Assembly: GCA_045402695.1 (NCBI GenBank)
Contig: JAWPNA010000330.1
Span: 1 to 16,012 of the forward strand
Reading direction: 5' to 3'
Origin: JAWPNA01 sp045402695
Lineage (GTDB): Bacteria; Acidobacteriota; Polarisedimenticolia; JACPZX01; DASXTC01
DNA: 16,012 bases
Shown: positions 1 through 7,378 of the stretch, piece after piece
Position numbering within the stretch: position 1 is the first letter of the stretch
Layout: the number at the start of each line of letters is the position of its first letter
Program-made: the position numbers and the translations under genes
Notes under the pieces: generated by a model
The model's input: only the letters and a program-made list of their open reading frames with translations
What the model was told of the DNA's origin: nothing
The model's database searches: none

Positions 1-604
1 GCTCGACCCCGACACCTGCACGCCTCAGCCCGACGGAACGGTCTGCGACGACGGCGTCGCCTGCACGGCCAACGACGCCTGTGCCGACGGATTGTGCGTC
101 GGCGTGAACCAGTGCTTCATGCAGATCACGGGGCCGGCAGCGACCTGCGACGAGTTCCGGAGCGGGACCGCCGCTGATCTGACGACCGTGAGCTACAGGA
201 CCAGGGGCCCCGGTATCAACTCCGTGGCGCCTCGACTGTTCCTCGACTACAGCTCGTTCGCCGCGCTGTCGTCGAGCTTCATCATCGTGGTCGGCCAGAC
301 GCACTCGCCGGTCAGCCCGAACTGGCCGCCGCTGGAGATCCAGGGGATCGCGCAGGTCGTCCTCTACGACGCCACCTGCACGAAGAGCGCGACAGATGTA
401 CGGTCGAGCATCGATCCGGTGAGCGGCACGGTGACGATTCTTGTGACGGGTGCAATTCCCGACGAGATCTACGTGCTTGGGGTCAAGTACAAGGCGACCT
501 CCGTGGTCGGGACAATCGTCGGCAGGCCACATCCCACCGTCACCTACACCTTCTCCACGCCGGGCAGTGGCTCGGACTCGGTTCGGTTCGTTCCAAGGAA
601 CTGA
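1..604 (+). CDS. Secreted Cys-rich repeat protein, C-terminal part (5' end outside window)
   Basis: The reading frame is open from base 2 to a TGA at 602-604, so the gene starts upstream of the window. The first 40 or so residues carry a Cys-rich unit of the form C-T-x-x-x-D-G-x-x-C-D-D-G-x-x-C-T-x-x-D-x-C-x-x-G-x-C-x-G. Such units are repeated in tandem in large exported proteins of Myxococcota, Acidobacteriota and related lineages, and are probably disulfide-bonded outside the cytoplasm. The remaining 165 residues are rich in V, T, S and aromatic residues and read like a beta-sandwich, with two further Cys (in the segments around 'ATCDEF' and 'DATCTK') that could pair. No enzyme motif is visible. 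The stop overlaps an ATG of the next frame, and the downstream kelch gene, also exported, lies on the same strand. A surface or secreted role is inferred; function is unknown. Confidence 0.75.
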   Translation, partial: LDPDTCTPQPDGTVCDDGVACTANDACADGLCVGVNQCFMQITGPAATCDEFRSGTAADLTTVSYRTRGPGINSVAPRLFLDYSSFAALSSSFIIVVGQTHSPVSPNWPPLEIQGIAQVVLYDATCTKSATDVRSSIDPVSGTVTILVTGAIPDEIYVLGVKYKATSVVGTIVGRPHPTVTYTFSTPGSGSDSVRFVPRN

Positions 605-675
605 TGGGCGCGGCAATGCTCCAGGATGGTGGAGCAGTGCCTCCGAGACGTCTCGCCGCTCGGAAGAGTCGACCG

Positions 676-3036
676 ATGCGAAGGTTGATGGCGGCGGTCG
701 GTATCATCGCCGCGATGGCATGGATCCCGGCCCACACTTCGAGCGCGACGGACATGCAGGCGCGCGTCGCTGCGCAGCGTGCCATCGAGGGCGTCTACTG
801 GAGGCACCGCGTCTGGCCCGCCGCCGACTCGAGCCCGAAGCCATCGCTCGATCAGGTGCTGCCGGAGATCGCTCTCCGGGCCAAGGTCGAGAACTATCTT
901 CTCGAATCGGATGCGCTCGAGCGGCTCTGGGGCCGTCCGATTCGGAGCGAGGATCTCCGCGACGAAGTCGCCAGGATGACCGCGTCCACGCGGGCCCCCG
1001 ATGTCCTGCGGGAGATCCTCGCGGCTCTCGGGGACGACCCGTCCGTCGTCGCAGAATGCCTGGCGCGGCCGCTGCTCGCGGATCTGTGGATCCGCCGGGC
1101 GTATGCGCTGGACCCAAGGTGGCACCTCTCCCTGAAGAAAGCGATCGAGGAATCCCTTGCGCGCGGGATGTCCGTCGCCACCGCCAGAGAGACGGGAGGC
1201 GACTACCGGGAGACAGTGTGGCTCTTGGGTGAAGGGCGTCCCTCGCGCGGCGGCACGCGCTCGAACAGAGGCCGTGAGATCCGGCTGGATTCGGGAACCT
1301 GGCGCCGGGAGGTCGCGCGACTTCGCGCGAGATTCCATCTCGAGTCGCCGGCTGAGGATCTCCCACTGAAGGTTTTCACCGAGGTTCAGGAAGACGACGA
1401 GCGCTTCTACGTCCAGGCCGTCCTCGAAAAAGACTCATCGCGCCTGAGACTGGCGACCGCAAGCTGGCGAAAACGACCTTTCGATGCATGGTGGGCAGAA
1501 ACGAAGGCGGCCCTCGTGGAGGGACGACGCTTCGATCGCGCGCCACTCCCGGGAGATGAACTCGCCGGTTCCACCGCGGGAACGCCACCCCTCTCCGCCG
1601 CAATCACGTCCACTTGCCTGAACAACACGTGGGCCTCGGTGTCTGCGAGCGGCGCCCCGACTCCCCGCGAGGCGCACACGGTCGTCTGGACCGGCGTGGA
1701 GATGATCGTCTGGGGCGGCTACGACGCGAATTCGAATCTGGACACCGACACCGGTGGTCGGTACGACCCTGCGACGGACAGTTGGGCGCCAACATCAACG
1801 ATCGGCGCACCCGATCCCCGGGATACTCACACGGCGGTTTGGACCGGCACGAAGATGGTCGTCTGGGGTGGCGGCAACGAGGTCTTCGTCCCGAAGAGCT
1901 CTGGAGGTCGCTACGACCCGACGGCGAATAGCTGGTCGCCGACCTCGATGACCGGAGCGCCCACCGCCCGCGAGTACCACGCCGCCATCTGGGCAGGCTT
2001 CAGCGCCAGGATGATCGTGTGGGGCGGCTGGGACGGGAACAGGGATCTCGCGACCGGAGGGCGTTACGACCCGGCGGCGGACACCTGGTCAACGACCGCG
2101 AAGTCTGGAGCGCCCGACGCACGGGACAGCCACACCGCGGTCTGGAACGGAACAAACATGGTGGTCTGGGGAGGTGAGGACGATTCCGCCGTCACTCTGA
2201 ACACCGGCGGGCGCTACGACCCCGCTGCGAATGCGTGGTCGGCAACGTCGATCGTCGGCGCTCCCGTTGGCCGGCAGAACCACACCGCCGTCTGGACTGG
2301 CTCCAACGCCAGGATGATCGTGTGGGGCGGCTATGACGGCTTCAACGACCTGGACACCGGAGGGAGCTACGATCCCAACTCGGACATGTGGACGCCGACC
2401 TCGACCACGGGGGCCCCGGCCGCTCGGGACCAGCACACGGCTGTCTGGACGAACGCCGACGCAGAGATGATTGTCTGGGGCGGCCAGGACGACCTCGTGG
2501 TGCAACTGAACAGCGGCGGCCGATACAAACCGGCAACGGACGCCTGGACGACCATGTCCACGTCCGGAGCTCCGGCCGGCCGGAGATTTCACACGGCGAC
2601 ATGGACCGATTCCGTGATGGTGGTGTGGGGCGGGTGGGATGGGGCGGATCTCGATTCCGGGGGACGCTACTGCGTGTCCGTCTGCACGTCGCCCCCACCC
2701 ACGGGAATACCTTCTGTCTCCGTGAGCATGGAGATGGGCGGGGAGCGCATTTCCTGGAGCACGGCTGAGGGCGCGACTGGATACGACTTGGTACGCGGCG
2801 GGCTCAACTCGCTGCGCAGCACCGGGGGCGATTTCACGACGTCAACGCAACTCTGCCTGACCGACGATCAGATGACGTTGAGCTACGTCGATCCCGCCCT
2901 GCCGGCGGGCGGAGAGGGCCTCTGGTACCTCGTGCGCGCCGTGAGCTGTGGCGGCGCTGGCAGCTATGACGGCCCCGGGGCCCAGGTCGGCAGTCGCGAT
3001 GCGGAGATCAGCTTGTCGCCGAACGGCTGCCCGTAG
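676..3036 (+). CDS. Secreted seven-blade kelch-repeat protein with helical N-terminal domain
   Basis: This 786-residue product is predicted to be exported. ATG 676 is preferred because it begins a compact signal peptide (MRRL, a hydrophobic stretch, then a cleavage site after T-S-S-A at about residue 24), with GGAAG 9 nt upstream. An in-frame ATG at 604 would add 24 residues before the signal and overlap the previous stop. Residues 27-310 are largely helical (pattern around 'AIEGVYWRHRVWP' and 'ALERLWGRPI'), somewhat like the N-terminal helical part of SurA/PpiC chaperones; I cannot assign it. Residues about 315-670 hold seven kelch units, each with H-T-x-x-W-T-G, M-[IV]-V-W-G-G and G-G-R-Y-D-P, enough for a closed seven-blade propeller. 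Residues 680-786 look like a fibronectin-III-type beta-sandwich ending in a Cys. Likely an extracellular binding protein; partner unknown. Confidence 0.85.
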   Translation: MRRLMAAVGIIAAMAWIPAHTSSATDMQARVAAQRAIEGVYWRHRVWPAADSSPKPSLDQVLPEIALRAKVENYLLESDALERLWGRPIRSEDLRDEVARMTASTRAPDVLREILAALGDDPSVVAECLARPLLADLWIRRAYALDPRWHLSLKKAIEESLARGMSVATARETGGDYRETVWLLGEGRPSRGGTRSNRGREIRLDSGTWRREVARLRARFHLESPAEDLPLKVFTEVQEDDERFYVQAVLEKDSSRLRLATASWRKRPFDAWWAETKAALVEGRRFDRAPLPGDELAGSTAGTPPLSAAITSTCLNNTWASVSASGAPTPREAHTVVWTGVEMIVWGGYDANSNLDTDTGGRYDPATDSWAPTSTIGAPDPRDTHTAVWTGTKMVVWGGGNEVFVPKSSGGRYDPTANSWSPTSMTGAPTAREYHAAIWAGFSARMIVWGGWDGNRDLATGGRYDPAADTWSTTAKSGAPDARDSHTAVWNGTNMVVWGGEDDSAVTLNTGGRYDPAANAWSATSIVGAPVGRQNHTAVWTGSNARMIVWGGYDGFNDLDTGGSYDPNSDMWTPTSTTGAPAARDQHTAVWTNADAEMIVWGGQDDLVVQLNSGGRYKPATDAWTTMSTSGAPAGRRFHTATWTDSVMVVWGGWDGADLDSGGRYCVSVCTSPPPTGIPSVSVSMEMGGERISWSTAEGATGYDLVRGGLNSLRSTGGDFTTSTQLCLTDDQMTLSYVDPALPAGGEGLWYLVRAVSCGGAGSYDGPGAQVGSRDAEISLSPNGCP

Positions 3037-3050
3037 AGGGCCCGGCTCCC

Positions 3051-3071
3051 GGTCATGGTCCAGCCATGACC
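3051..3071. terminator. Hairpin after kelch gene, possible terminator
   Basis: GGTCATGG (3051-3058) and CCATGACC (3064-3071) are perfect inverted repeats around a 5-nt loop, 15 bp after the kelch stop codon. There is no T-run after the right arm, so intrinsic termination is only possible, not shown. Confidence 0.4.
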
Positions 3072-3138
3072 CGGACTCGACTTGGCGGTAGAACTCGCCG
3101 AGGCTGCGATGGTTGTCGCCTGACTTTCTGCCGCCCAT

Positions 3139-3171
3139 GCCTCGACACGACATCTCGTGTCGTGCTGAGGC
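3139..3171. terminator. Long hairpin between convergent genes, possible bidirectional terminator
   Basis: GACACGA (3144-3150) pairs with TCGTGTC (3155-3161) around a CATC loop. An outer stem GCCTC (3139-3143)/GAGGC (3167-3171) closes it with a 5-nt bulge on the right side. It sits 22 bp from the end of the minus-strand dehydrogenase and about 100 bp from the end of the kelch gene, the usual place for a shared terminator. No clear T-tract flanks it. Confidence 0.45.
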
Positions 3172-3192
3172 AACCGGATAGGCAGGAGCCTG

Positions 3193-4074
3193 TCAACCGT
3201 CTCGCTTGCGGCCCGACTCGTCCCAGCGGTAAAACCCCTCGCCGGTCTTCTTTCCGAGCCGGCCTTTGCCCACCAGCGCGTGAAGGATTTCGGGCGGTCT
3301 GAACTGATCGCTCCCCAGCTCGCGATGCAGGATCTCCGCGATGCCGAGGCGCACGTCCAGCCCGACCAGATCGCTGACGGCGAGGGGTCCCATCGGGTGG
3401 CCATAGCCCAGCTCCATGGCGCGGTCGATGTCGGCCGCCGACGCGACCCCCTGCTCCAGCATGCGCATCGCTTCCAGCCCCAGCGCAAGACCGAGCCTGG
3501 AGGTGGCGAAGCCGGGGCTGTCGCGCACGATGATCGCTTCCTTGCCCAGGGTGTCCACGAAGGAGCGCGCCCGGGCGAGGGCGGCGTCCGAGGTCTGACC
3601 CGCGCGCACGATCTCCACCAGCTTCATGATGTGGGGCGGGTTGAAGAAGTGCAGCCCCAGCACACGCGCGGGGAGCGCCGCCGCCGACGCAATCTCGGTC
3701 ACGGACAATGACGATGTATTGGTGGCGAGGATCGCCGACGCACCGCAGATGTCGCCCAGCTGGACGAACGTCCGCTTCTTCAGCTCCATCAGCTCGGGAA
3801 CGGCCTCGATCACCAGGTCGGACCGCGCCGCCGCGGCCGGCAGGTCGGGAGCCGCCTGAAGGACCGCGCGGGCGCGGTCCGCCCGCTCGGGCGCGACTTT
3901 GCCGCGCGCAACCCCTTCGTCGATCCGCGCGAGGGCGCGCCTGAGCCCACGATCGAGCGCGGAACCGTCCACGTCATGCAGCCAGACCGGGATCCCGGCG
4001 AGCGCGACGGTCTGCGCGATCCCCGCGCCCATCGTGCCCGCGCCGATGACGGTGACGGATCGGATCGGTTCCAT
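3193..4074 (-). CDS. 3-hydroxyacyl-CoA dehydrogenase (3-hydroxybutyryl-CoA dehydrogenase family)
   Basis: The 293-residue product would oxidise an L-3-hydroxyacyl-CoA to the 3-ketoacyl-CoA with NAD(P)+ in the cytoplasm, and has the usual length for stand-alone enzymes of this family (HbdA/PaaH type). The N-terminal Rossmann motif G-A-G-T-M-G-A-G is at residues 11-18. Catalytic-region residues visible are Ser in N-T-S-S-L-S (119-124), His142 in G-L-H-F-F-N-P-P, and Glu154 in K-L-V-E, giving the expected His-x11-Glu spacing. The C-terminal domain has G-H-P-M-G-P and ends G-x-G-F-Y-R-W. Where many family members have Asn (D-S-P-G-F-x-x-N-R), this one has Ser192. ATG 4074 is chosen because it lies 10 residues before the Rossmann motif; an upstream in-frame ATG at 4125 would add 17 unconserved residues. 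It is divergent from the aldehyde dehydrogenase operon and probably works in the same pathway. Confidence 0.93.
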   Translation of the reverse strand: MEPIRSVTVIGAGTMGAGIAQTVALAGIPVWLHDVDGSALDRGLRRALARIDEGVARGKVAPERADRARAVLQAAPDLPAAAARSDLVIEAVPELMELKKRTFVQLGDICGASAILATNTSSLSVTEIASAAALPARVLGLHFFNPPHIMKLVEIVRAGQTSDAALARARSFVDTLGKEAIIVRDSPGFATSRLGLALGLEAMRMLEQGVASAADIDRAMELGYGHPMGPLAVSDLVGLDVRLGIAEILHRELGSDQFRPPEILHALVGKGRLGKKTGEGFYRWDESGRKRDG

Positions 4075-4253
4075 GGCGCGCGATGGTATTACATGCCTCC
4101 CCTCATTGACAGCCACGGGGCCCATCTCATACCATGCGCGTCAAATTGCAGGAGGGATGGGGGATAGAGGCGCTCGACCGCGGCAATGGCCTGCTTCCTC
4201 CAGTCCCCGCGATCATCCTCAAGATCCTGTTTCACCACCGAGAAAGGACCGCC
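4075..4253. promoter_or_regulatory. Divergent intergenic region, presumed promoters in both directions
   Basis: These 179 bp separate the minus-strand dehydrogenase start (4074) from the plus-strand aldehyde dehydrogenase start (4254), so promoters for both should lie here. On the minus strand TTGACG (complement of 4132-4137) is a fair -35 candidate, but I find no well-spaced -10. On the plus strand no convincing hexamer pair is visible, only the AAAGGA ribosome site at 4243-4248. No long palindrome indicates an operator. Confidence 0.35.
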
Positions 4254-5735
4254 ATGTCCAGCATGCTCGCGCCCACCAAGGCCAAGGTCGAGCCGGCGAA
4301 GCTCTTCATCAACGGCCAGTTCGTTGACGCGGCCGACGGCCGGACCTTCAACACCATTAATCCGGCCACAGGCTCGGTCCTCACCACCGTTGCCGAAGGG
4401 CGGGAGGAGGACATCGACCGCGCGGCGAAGGCGGCGCGCGCGGCGTTCGACTCGGGGCCGTGGACGCGCAAGATGTCGGCCGCCGACCGAGCGCGCATCC
4501 TCTGGAAGGTGGGCGATCTCCTGCTGGTGCACGCGGAGGAGATCGGGGAGCTGGAGACGCTCGACTCGGGCAAGCCGGTCACCGAGAACGTCAAGATCGA
4601 CCTTCCGATGGCGGCCGACTGCTTCCACTACTACGCCGGCTGGGCCACCAAGATCCATGGAGAGACGATCCCGGTGCGCGGATCGTTTCTCAACTACACG
4701 CTGAGAGAGCCGGTGGGAGTGTGCGGACAAATCACCCCCTGGAACTTTCCGCTCCTGATGGCCGCGTGGAAGGCGGCCCCGGCGCTGGCCTGCGGTAACA
4801 CCGTGGTGCTGAAGCCGGCCTCGTACACGCCGCTGTCGGCCCTGAGGCTGGCCGATTTGTGCCGCGAGGCGGGCCTGCCGGACGGCGTGCTGAACGTCGT
4901 GCCCGGGTCCGGATCGATCGCCGGCATGGCGCTCGTGCGGCACCCGATGGTGGACAAGATCGCCGTCACCGGTTCCACGCCCGTCGGCCAGCAGATCATG
5001 CGGGAGGCCGCCGGCACCCTCAAGCGCGTCTCGCTGGAGCTGGGCGGCAAATCGCCCAACATCATCTTCGCCGACGCCGATCTGGATGCCGCGGCCCGCG
5101 GAGCGCAGACCGGGATCTTCTACAACAAAGGAGAAGTCTGCACGGCGGGATCGCGGCTCTTCGTGGAGCAGGGGGCGCACGACGCCCTCATGGAGAAGCT
5201 GATCGACCGCGTGAAGAAGACCATTCCGTCCGATCCCCTCGATCCCAAGTGCCGGTTCGGTCCGCAGGTCTCCGAGGCGCAGATGAACTCCATCCTGAGG
5301 TACATCGGCATCGGCAAGGAGGAGGGAGCGAAGCTGGTGGCCGGCGGCGGCCGGGCGAAGGTGGGGGACGGCAAGGGGTTCTTCGTGGAGCCGACGGTGT
5401 TCGACGGCGTGCGCAACGAAATGACGATCGCGCGCGAGGAGATCTTCGGGCCTGTCCTGGCGGTCATCCCATTCAAGGACGTCGAGGATGCCGTCGCGAA
5501 AGCCAACGACTCGATCTACGGCCTGGCTTCCGGCATCTGGACCAAGGACATCAAGAAGGCCCACCGGGTGGCGCGCGAGCTGCGCGCGGGCACCGTCTGG
5601 ATCAACTGCTACAACGTCCTCGACAACGCGTCGCCGTTCGGCGGCTACAAGATGAGCGGCTTCGGCCGCGAGCTGGGCGCCGCCTCAATTGAGATGTACA
5701 CCCAGATCAAGAGCATCTGGGTGGATCTGTCCTGA
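4254..5735 (+). CDS. NAD(P)-dependent aldehyde dehydrogenase, class 1/2 type
   Basis: This is a full-length (493 aa) member of the aldehyde dehydrogenase superfamily, closest in style to the retinal/betaine-aldehyde group, oxidising an aldehyde to a carboxylate in the cytoplasm. Visible motifs are the cofactor-site segment P-W-N-F-P-L, V-T-G-S-T-P-V-G-Q, general base Glu262 in L-E-L-G-G-K-S-P-N, catalytic Cys296 in G-E-V-C-T-A-G, and E-I-F-G-P-V. The C-terminal oligomerisation region with P-F-G-G-Y-K-M-S-G is intact. ATG 4254 is chosen over an in-frame ATG at 4134 because AAAGGA lies 5 nt before it and the extra 40 residues do not resemble any aldehyde dehydrogenase start. It is first in the operon, with 25 bp to the hydratase gene. 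Substrate unknown. Confidence 0.93.
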   Translation: MSSMLAPTKAKVEPAKLFINGQFVDAADGRTFNTINPATGSVLTTVAEGREEDIDRAAKAARAAFDSGPWTRKMSAADRARILWKVGDLLLVHAEEIGELETLDSGKPVTENVKIDLPMAADCFHYYAGWATKIHGETIPVRGSFLNYTLREPVGVCGQITPWNFPLLMAAWKAAPALACGNTVVLKPASYTPLSALRLADLCREAGLPDGVLNVVPGSGSIAGMALVRHPMVDKIAVTGSTPVGQQIMREAAGTLKRVSLELGGKSPNIIFADADLDAAARGAQTGIFYNKGEVCTAGSRLFVEQGAHDALMEKLIDRVKKTIPSDPLDPKCRFGPQVSEAQMNSILRYIGIGKEEGAKLVAGGGRAKVGDGKGFFVEPTVFDGVRNEMTIAREEIFGPVLAVIPFKDVEDAVAKANDSIYGLASGIWTKDIKKAHRVARELRAGTVWINCYNVLDNASPFGGYKMSGFGRELGAASIEMYTQIKSIWVDLS

Positions 5736-5760
5736 TCACCACGGAAAGGGAGAACGTCTG

Positions 5761-6549
5761 ATGCCTGAGATCCTCATCAACTACACGGTGGACAGCGGGC
5801 TCGCCGTCATCGAGATGAACGACCCGCCGGCCAACACCTACACCTACGAGATGAACCGGCAGCTCGATGACGCGATCCTGAAGGCGCGCTTCGACGAGGC
5901 GGTGCACGTCGTCATCCTGCGCGGCCACGGCGAAAAGTTCTTCTCGGCCGGAGCCAACATCAAGATGCTGGCCACGGTGAACCCGACCTTCAAGTACTTT
6001 TTCTGCCTTCATGCCAACGAGACGCTCAACCGGCTGGAGCAGACGCCCAAGCTGGTCATCGCGGCGCTCAACGGGCACACCGTGGGAGGGGGACTGGAGA
6101 TTGCGCTGGCGGCCGACCTGAGGATCGCGCGCAAGGATGGCGGCAAGATCGGCCTGCCCGAGGTGACCCTCGGCGTGCTGCCCGGCACCGGCGGGACGCA
6201 GCGGCTCGCGCGCGCCGTGGGCAAGTCGCGCGCCATCGAGTTGATGGTCACGGGGCGGACCTTCTCCTTCGAGGAGGCGGCCGAGATGGGCCTCGTCAAC
6301 CACATCTTCGAGACCGAGAACTACTGGCAGCAGGTGGTCGAGTACGCGCGACAGTTCCTGCCGCCCCACAAGGCCAGCAAGGCGGTCGGCCGAATCAAGA
6401 GGGCGGTGCAGTCGGGCATCGAGATCTCCTTCCAGGAGTCGCTCTCCCTGGAGCGGGAGCTGCAGCAGCAGCTCTTCCAGAGCGAGGACGCCAAGGAAGG
6501 GCTGAGCGCCTACAACGACAAGCGCCGCGCCGAGTTCAAGGGGCGGTAG
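5761..6549 (+). CDS. Enoyl-CoA hydratase/isomerase (crotonase family)
   Basis: The 262-residue product has the normal length for a single-domain crotonase and would add water across a 2,3-enoyl-CoA double bond. The oxyanion-hole segment F-S-A-G-A-N-I-K (61-68) carries Asn where most hydratases have Asp. Both acid/base glutamates of true hydratases are present: Glu113 in G-G-G-L-E and Glu134 in G-L-P-E-V, followed by the typical L-G-V-L-P-G-T-G-G-T-Q-R. The start ATG at 5761 has AAAGGGAG about 8 nt upstream and is 25 bp after the aldehyde dehydrogenase stop, supporting co-transcription. A longer frame from 5689 overlaps the previous gene and lacks homology. Retention of both Glu favours hydratase over isomerase or hydrolase activity. 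Pathway assignment is inferred from neighbours. Confidence 0.92.
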   Translation: MPEILINYTVDSGLAVIEMNDPPANTYTYEMNRQLDDAILKARFDEAVHVVILRGHGEKFFSAGANIKMLATVNPTFKYFFCLHANETLNRLEQTPKLVIAALNGHTVGGGLEIALAADLRIARKDGGKIGLPEVTLGVLPGTGGTQRLARAVGKSRAIELMVTGRTFSFEEAAEMGLVNHIFETENYWQQVVEYARQFLPPHKASKAVGRIKRAVQSGIEISFQESLSLERELQQQLFQSEDAKEGLSAYNDKRRAEFKGR

Positions 6550-6564
6550 TTCAGCGGAGGAGAC

Positions 6565-7356
6565 GTGGCTGGCGGCGGTACCTCGGGTGCAGAGCCGATC
6601 CTTCACCATCGTGAAGGGCGCGTCGGCTACATCACCATCAACCGCCCGCCTCTCAACATCCTCAACATCGCGGCCTTCGACGCCTTCGAGACCGCCCTGC
6701 GGAAGCTCGACTCCGCGGGCGAGGCCGACATCGTCGTGATCCGCGCGGCGGGCGAGCGCGCTTTCTGCGCGGGGGCCGACGTCGGCGAGCACACCCCTGA
6801 GATGGCGCCGAAGATGCTGGAGGCCTTCCACCGGGTGGCGCGCAGGTTGTGGGCGAGCGGCGCGGTTTCGGTGGTGGCGGCGCGCGGCCTCGCGCTGGGG
6901 GGCGGATTCGAGCTGCTGCTGTGCTGCGACATCGTGGTGGCCGCCGACGACGTGCAACTGGGCCAACCCGAGATCAAAGTCGGCTCGTTCCCCCCGATCG
7001 CGGCGGCGCTTCTTCCGGACAGCATCGGCAGGCAGCTCGCGTCAGATCTCGTGCTGACGGGACGGCGCCTGTCGGGCTTCGAAGCGCTCGCGCTGGGGCT
7101 CGTGAGCCGGCTGGTCTCTCCCGAGGAGTTGGACGCCGAGCTCGAGCGGGTGGTGCGGGCGCTCGCCGACAACAGCGGCCCCGTGATGCGCCGGGCGGTC
7201 AAGGCGCTCAGGGGCGCGCGAGCGGTGACGTTCGCCGCGGCGCTGGCCGCCACGGAGAAGATCTACCTCGAGGACCTCCTGCCCCATCCGGACGCCCGTG
7301 AAGGGGTGGAGGCCTTTCTGCAGAAGCGCAAGCCGAAGTGGAGCCAGCGGGGCTAA
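6565..7356 (+). CDS. Crotonase-family hydratase, cyclohexa-1,5-dienecarbonyl-CoA hydratase-like
   Basis: This second crotonase (263 aa) begins at a GTG with GGAGGAG just upstream, 15 bp after the previous stop. It carries P-L-N-I-L (29-33), the oxyanion-hole segment C-A-G-A-D-V-G-E-H (68-76), G-G-G-F-E with Glu116 and Q-P-E-I-K with Glu136. The A-D-V-G-E-H-x-P signature, with G-Q-P-E-I-K-x-G-x-F-P-P after it, is what I associate with dienoyl-CoA hydratases of the benzoyl-CoA pathway (Dch type) and their uncharacterised relatives, rather than with ordinary short-chain hydratases. This resemblance is from memory of family signatures and needs a profile search. No benzoyl-CoA reductase or ring-cleaving hydrolase is in the window, so the substrate may be different. 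It is clearly diverged from the upstream crotonase and not a recent duplicate. Confidence 0.85.
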   Translation: MAGGGTSGAEPILHHREGRVGYITINRPPLNILNIAAFDAFETALRKLDSAGEADIVVIRAAGERAFCAGADVGEHTPEMAPKMLEAFHRVARRLWASGAVSVVAARGLALGGGFELLLCCDIVVAADDVQLGQPEIKVGSFPPIAAALLPDSIGRQLASDLVLTGRRLSGFEALALGLVSRLVSPEELDAELERVVRALADNSGPVMRRAVKALRGARAVTFAAALAATEKIYLEDLLPHPDAREGVEAFLQKRKPKWSQRG

Positions 7357-7378
7357 ACGGCATGGAGACGACGCCATC

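Noticed and set aside
604..675. Kelch gene start at ATG 604 overlapping the previous stop
   Set aside because: AAGGA precedes it, but it would place about 24 polar, Arg-rich residues before the signal peptide; ATG 676 gives a normal signal peptide.
1681..2640. Regular 150-bp repeats considered as a tandem DNA repeat or CRISPR-like array
   Set aside because: They are the coding repeats of the kelch propeller, degenerate at DNA level and in frame throughout.
4134..4253. Aldehyde dehydrogenase start at ATG 4134
   Set aside because: The added 40 residues are not aldehyde dehydrogenase-like, and ATG 4254 has a proper ribosome site and the expected N-terminus.
4089..5564. Minus-strand frame of 491 codons opposite the aldehyde dehydrogenase
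   Set aside because: It is an antisense shadow of a high-GC gene: low-complexity R/L/G/H-rich product, no domain, and the plus strand encodes a full aldehyde dehydrogenase.
5707..6966. Minus-strand frame of 419 codons opposite the two crotonases
   Set aside because: It is antisense to two intact, well-recognised genes and has a composition typical of GC-rich shadows.
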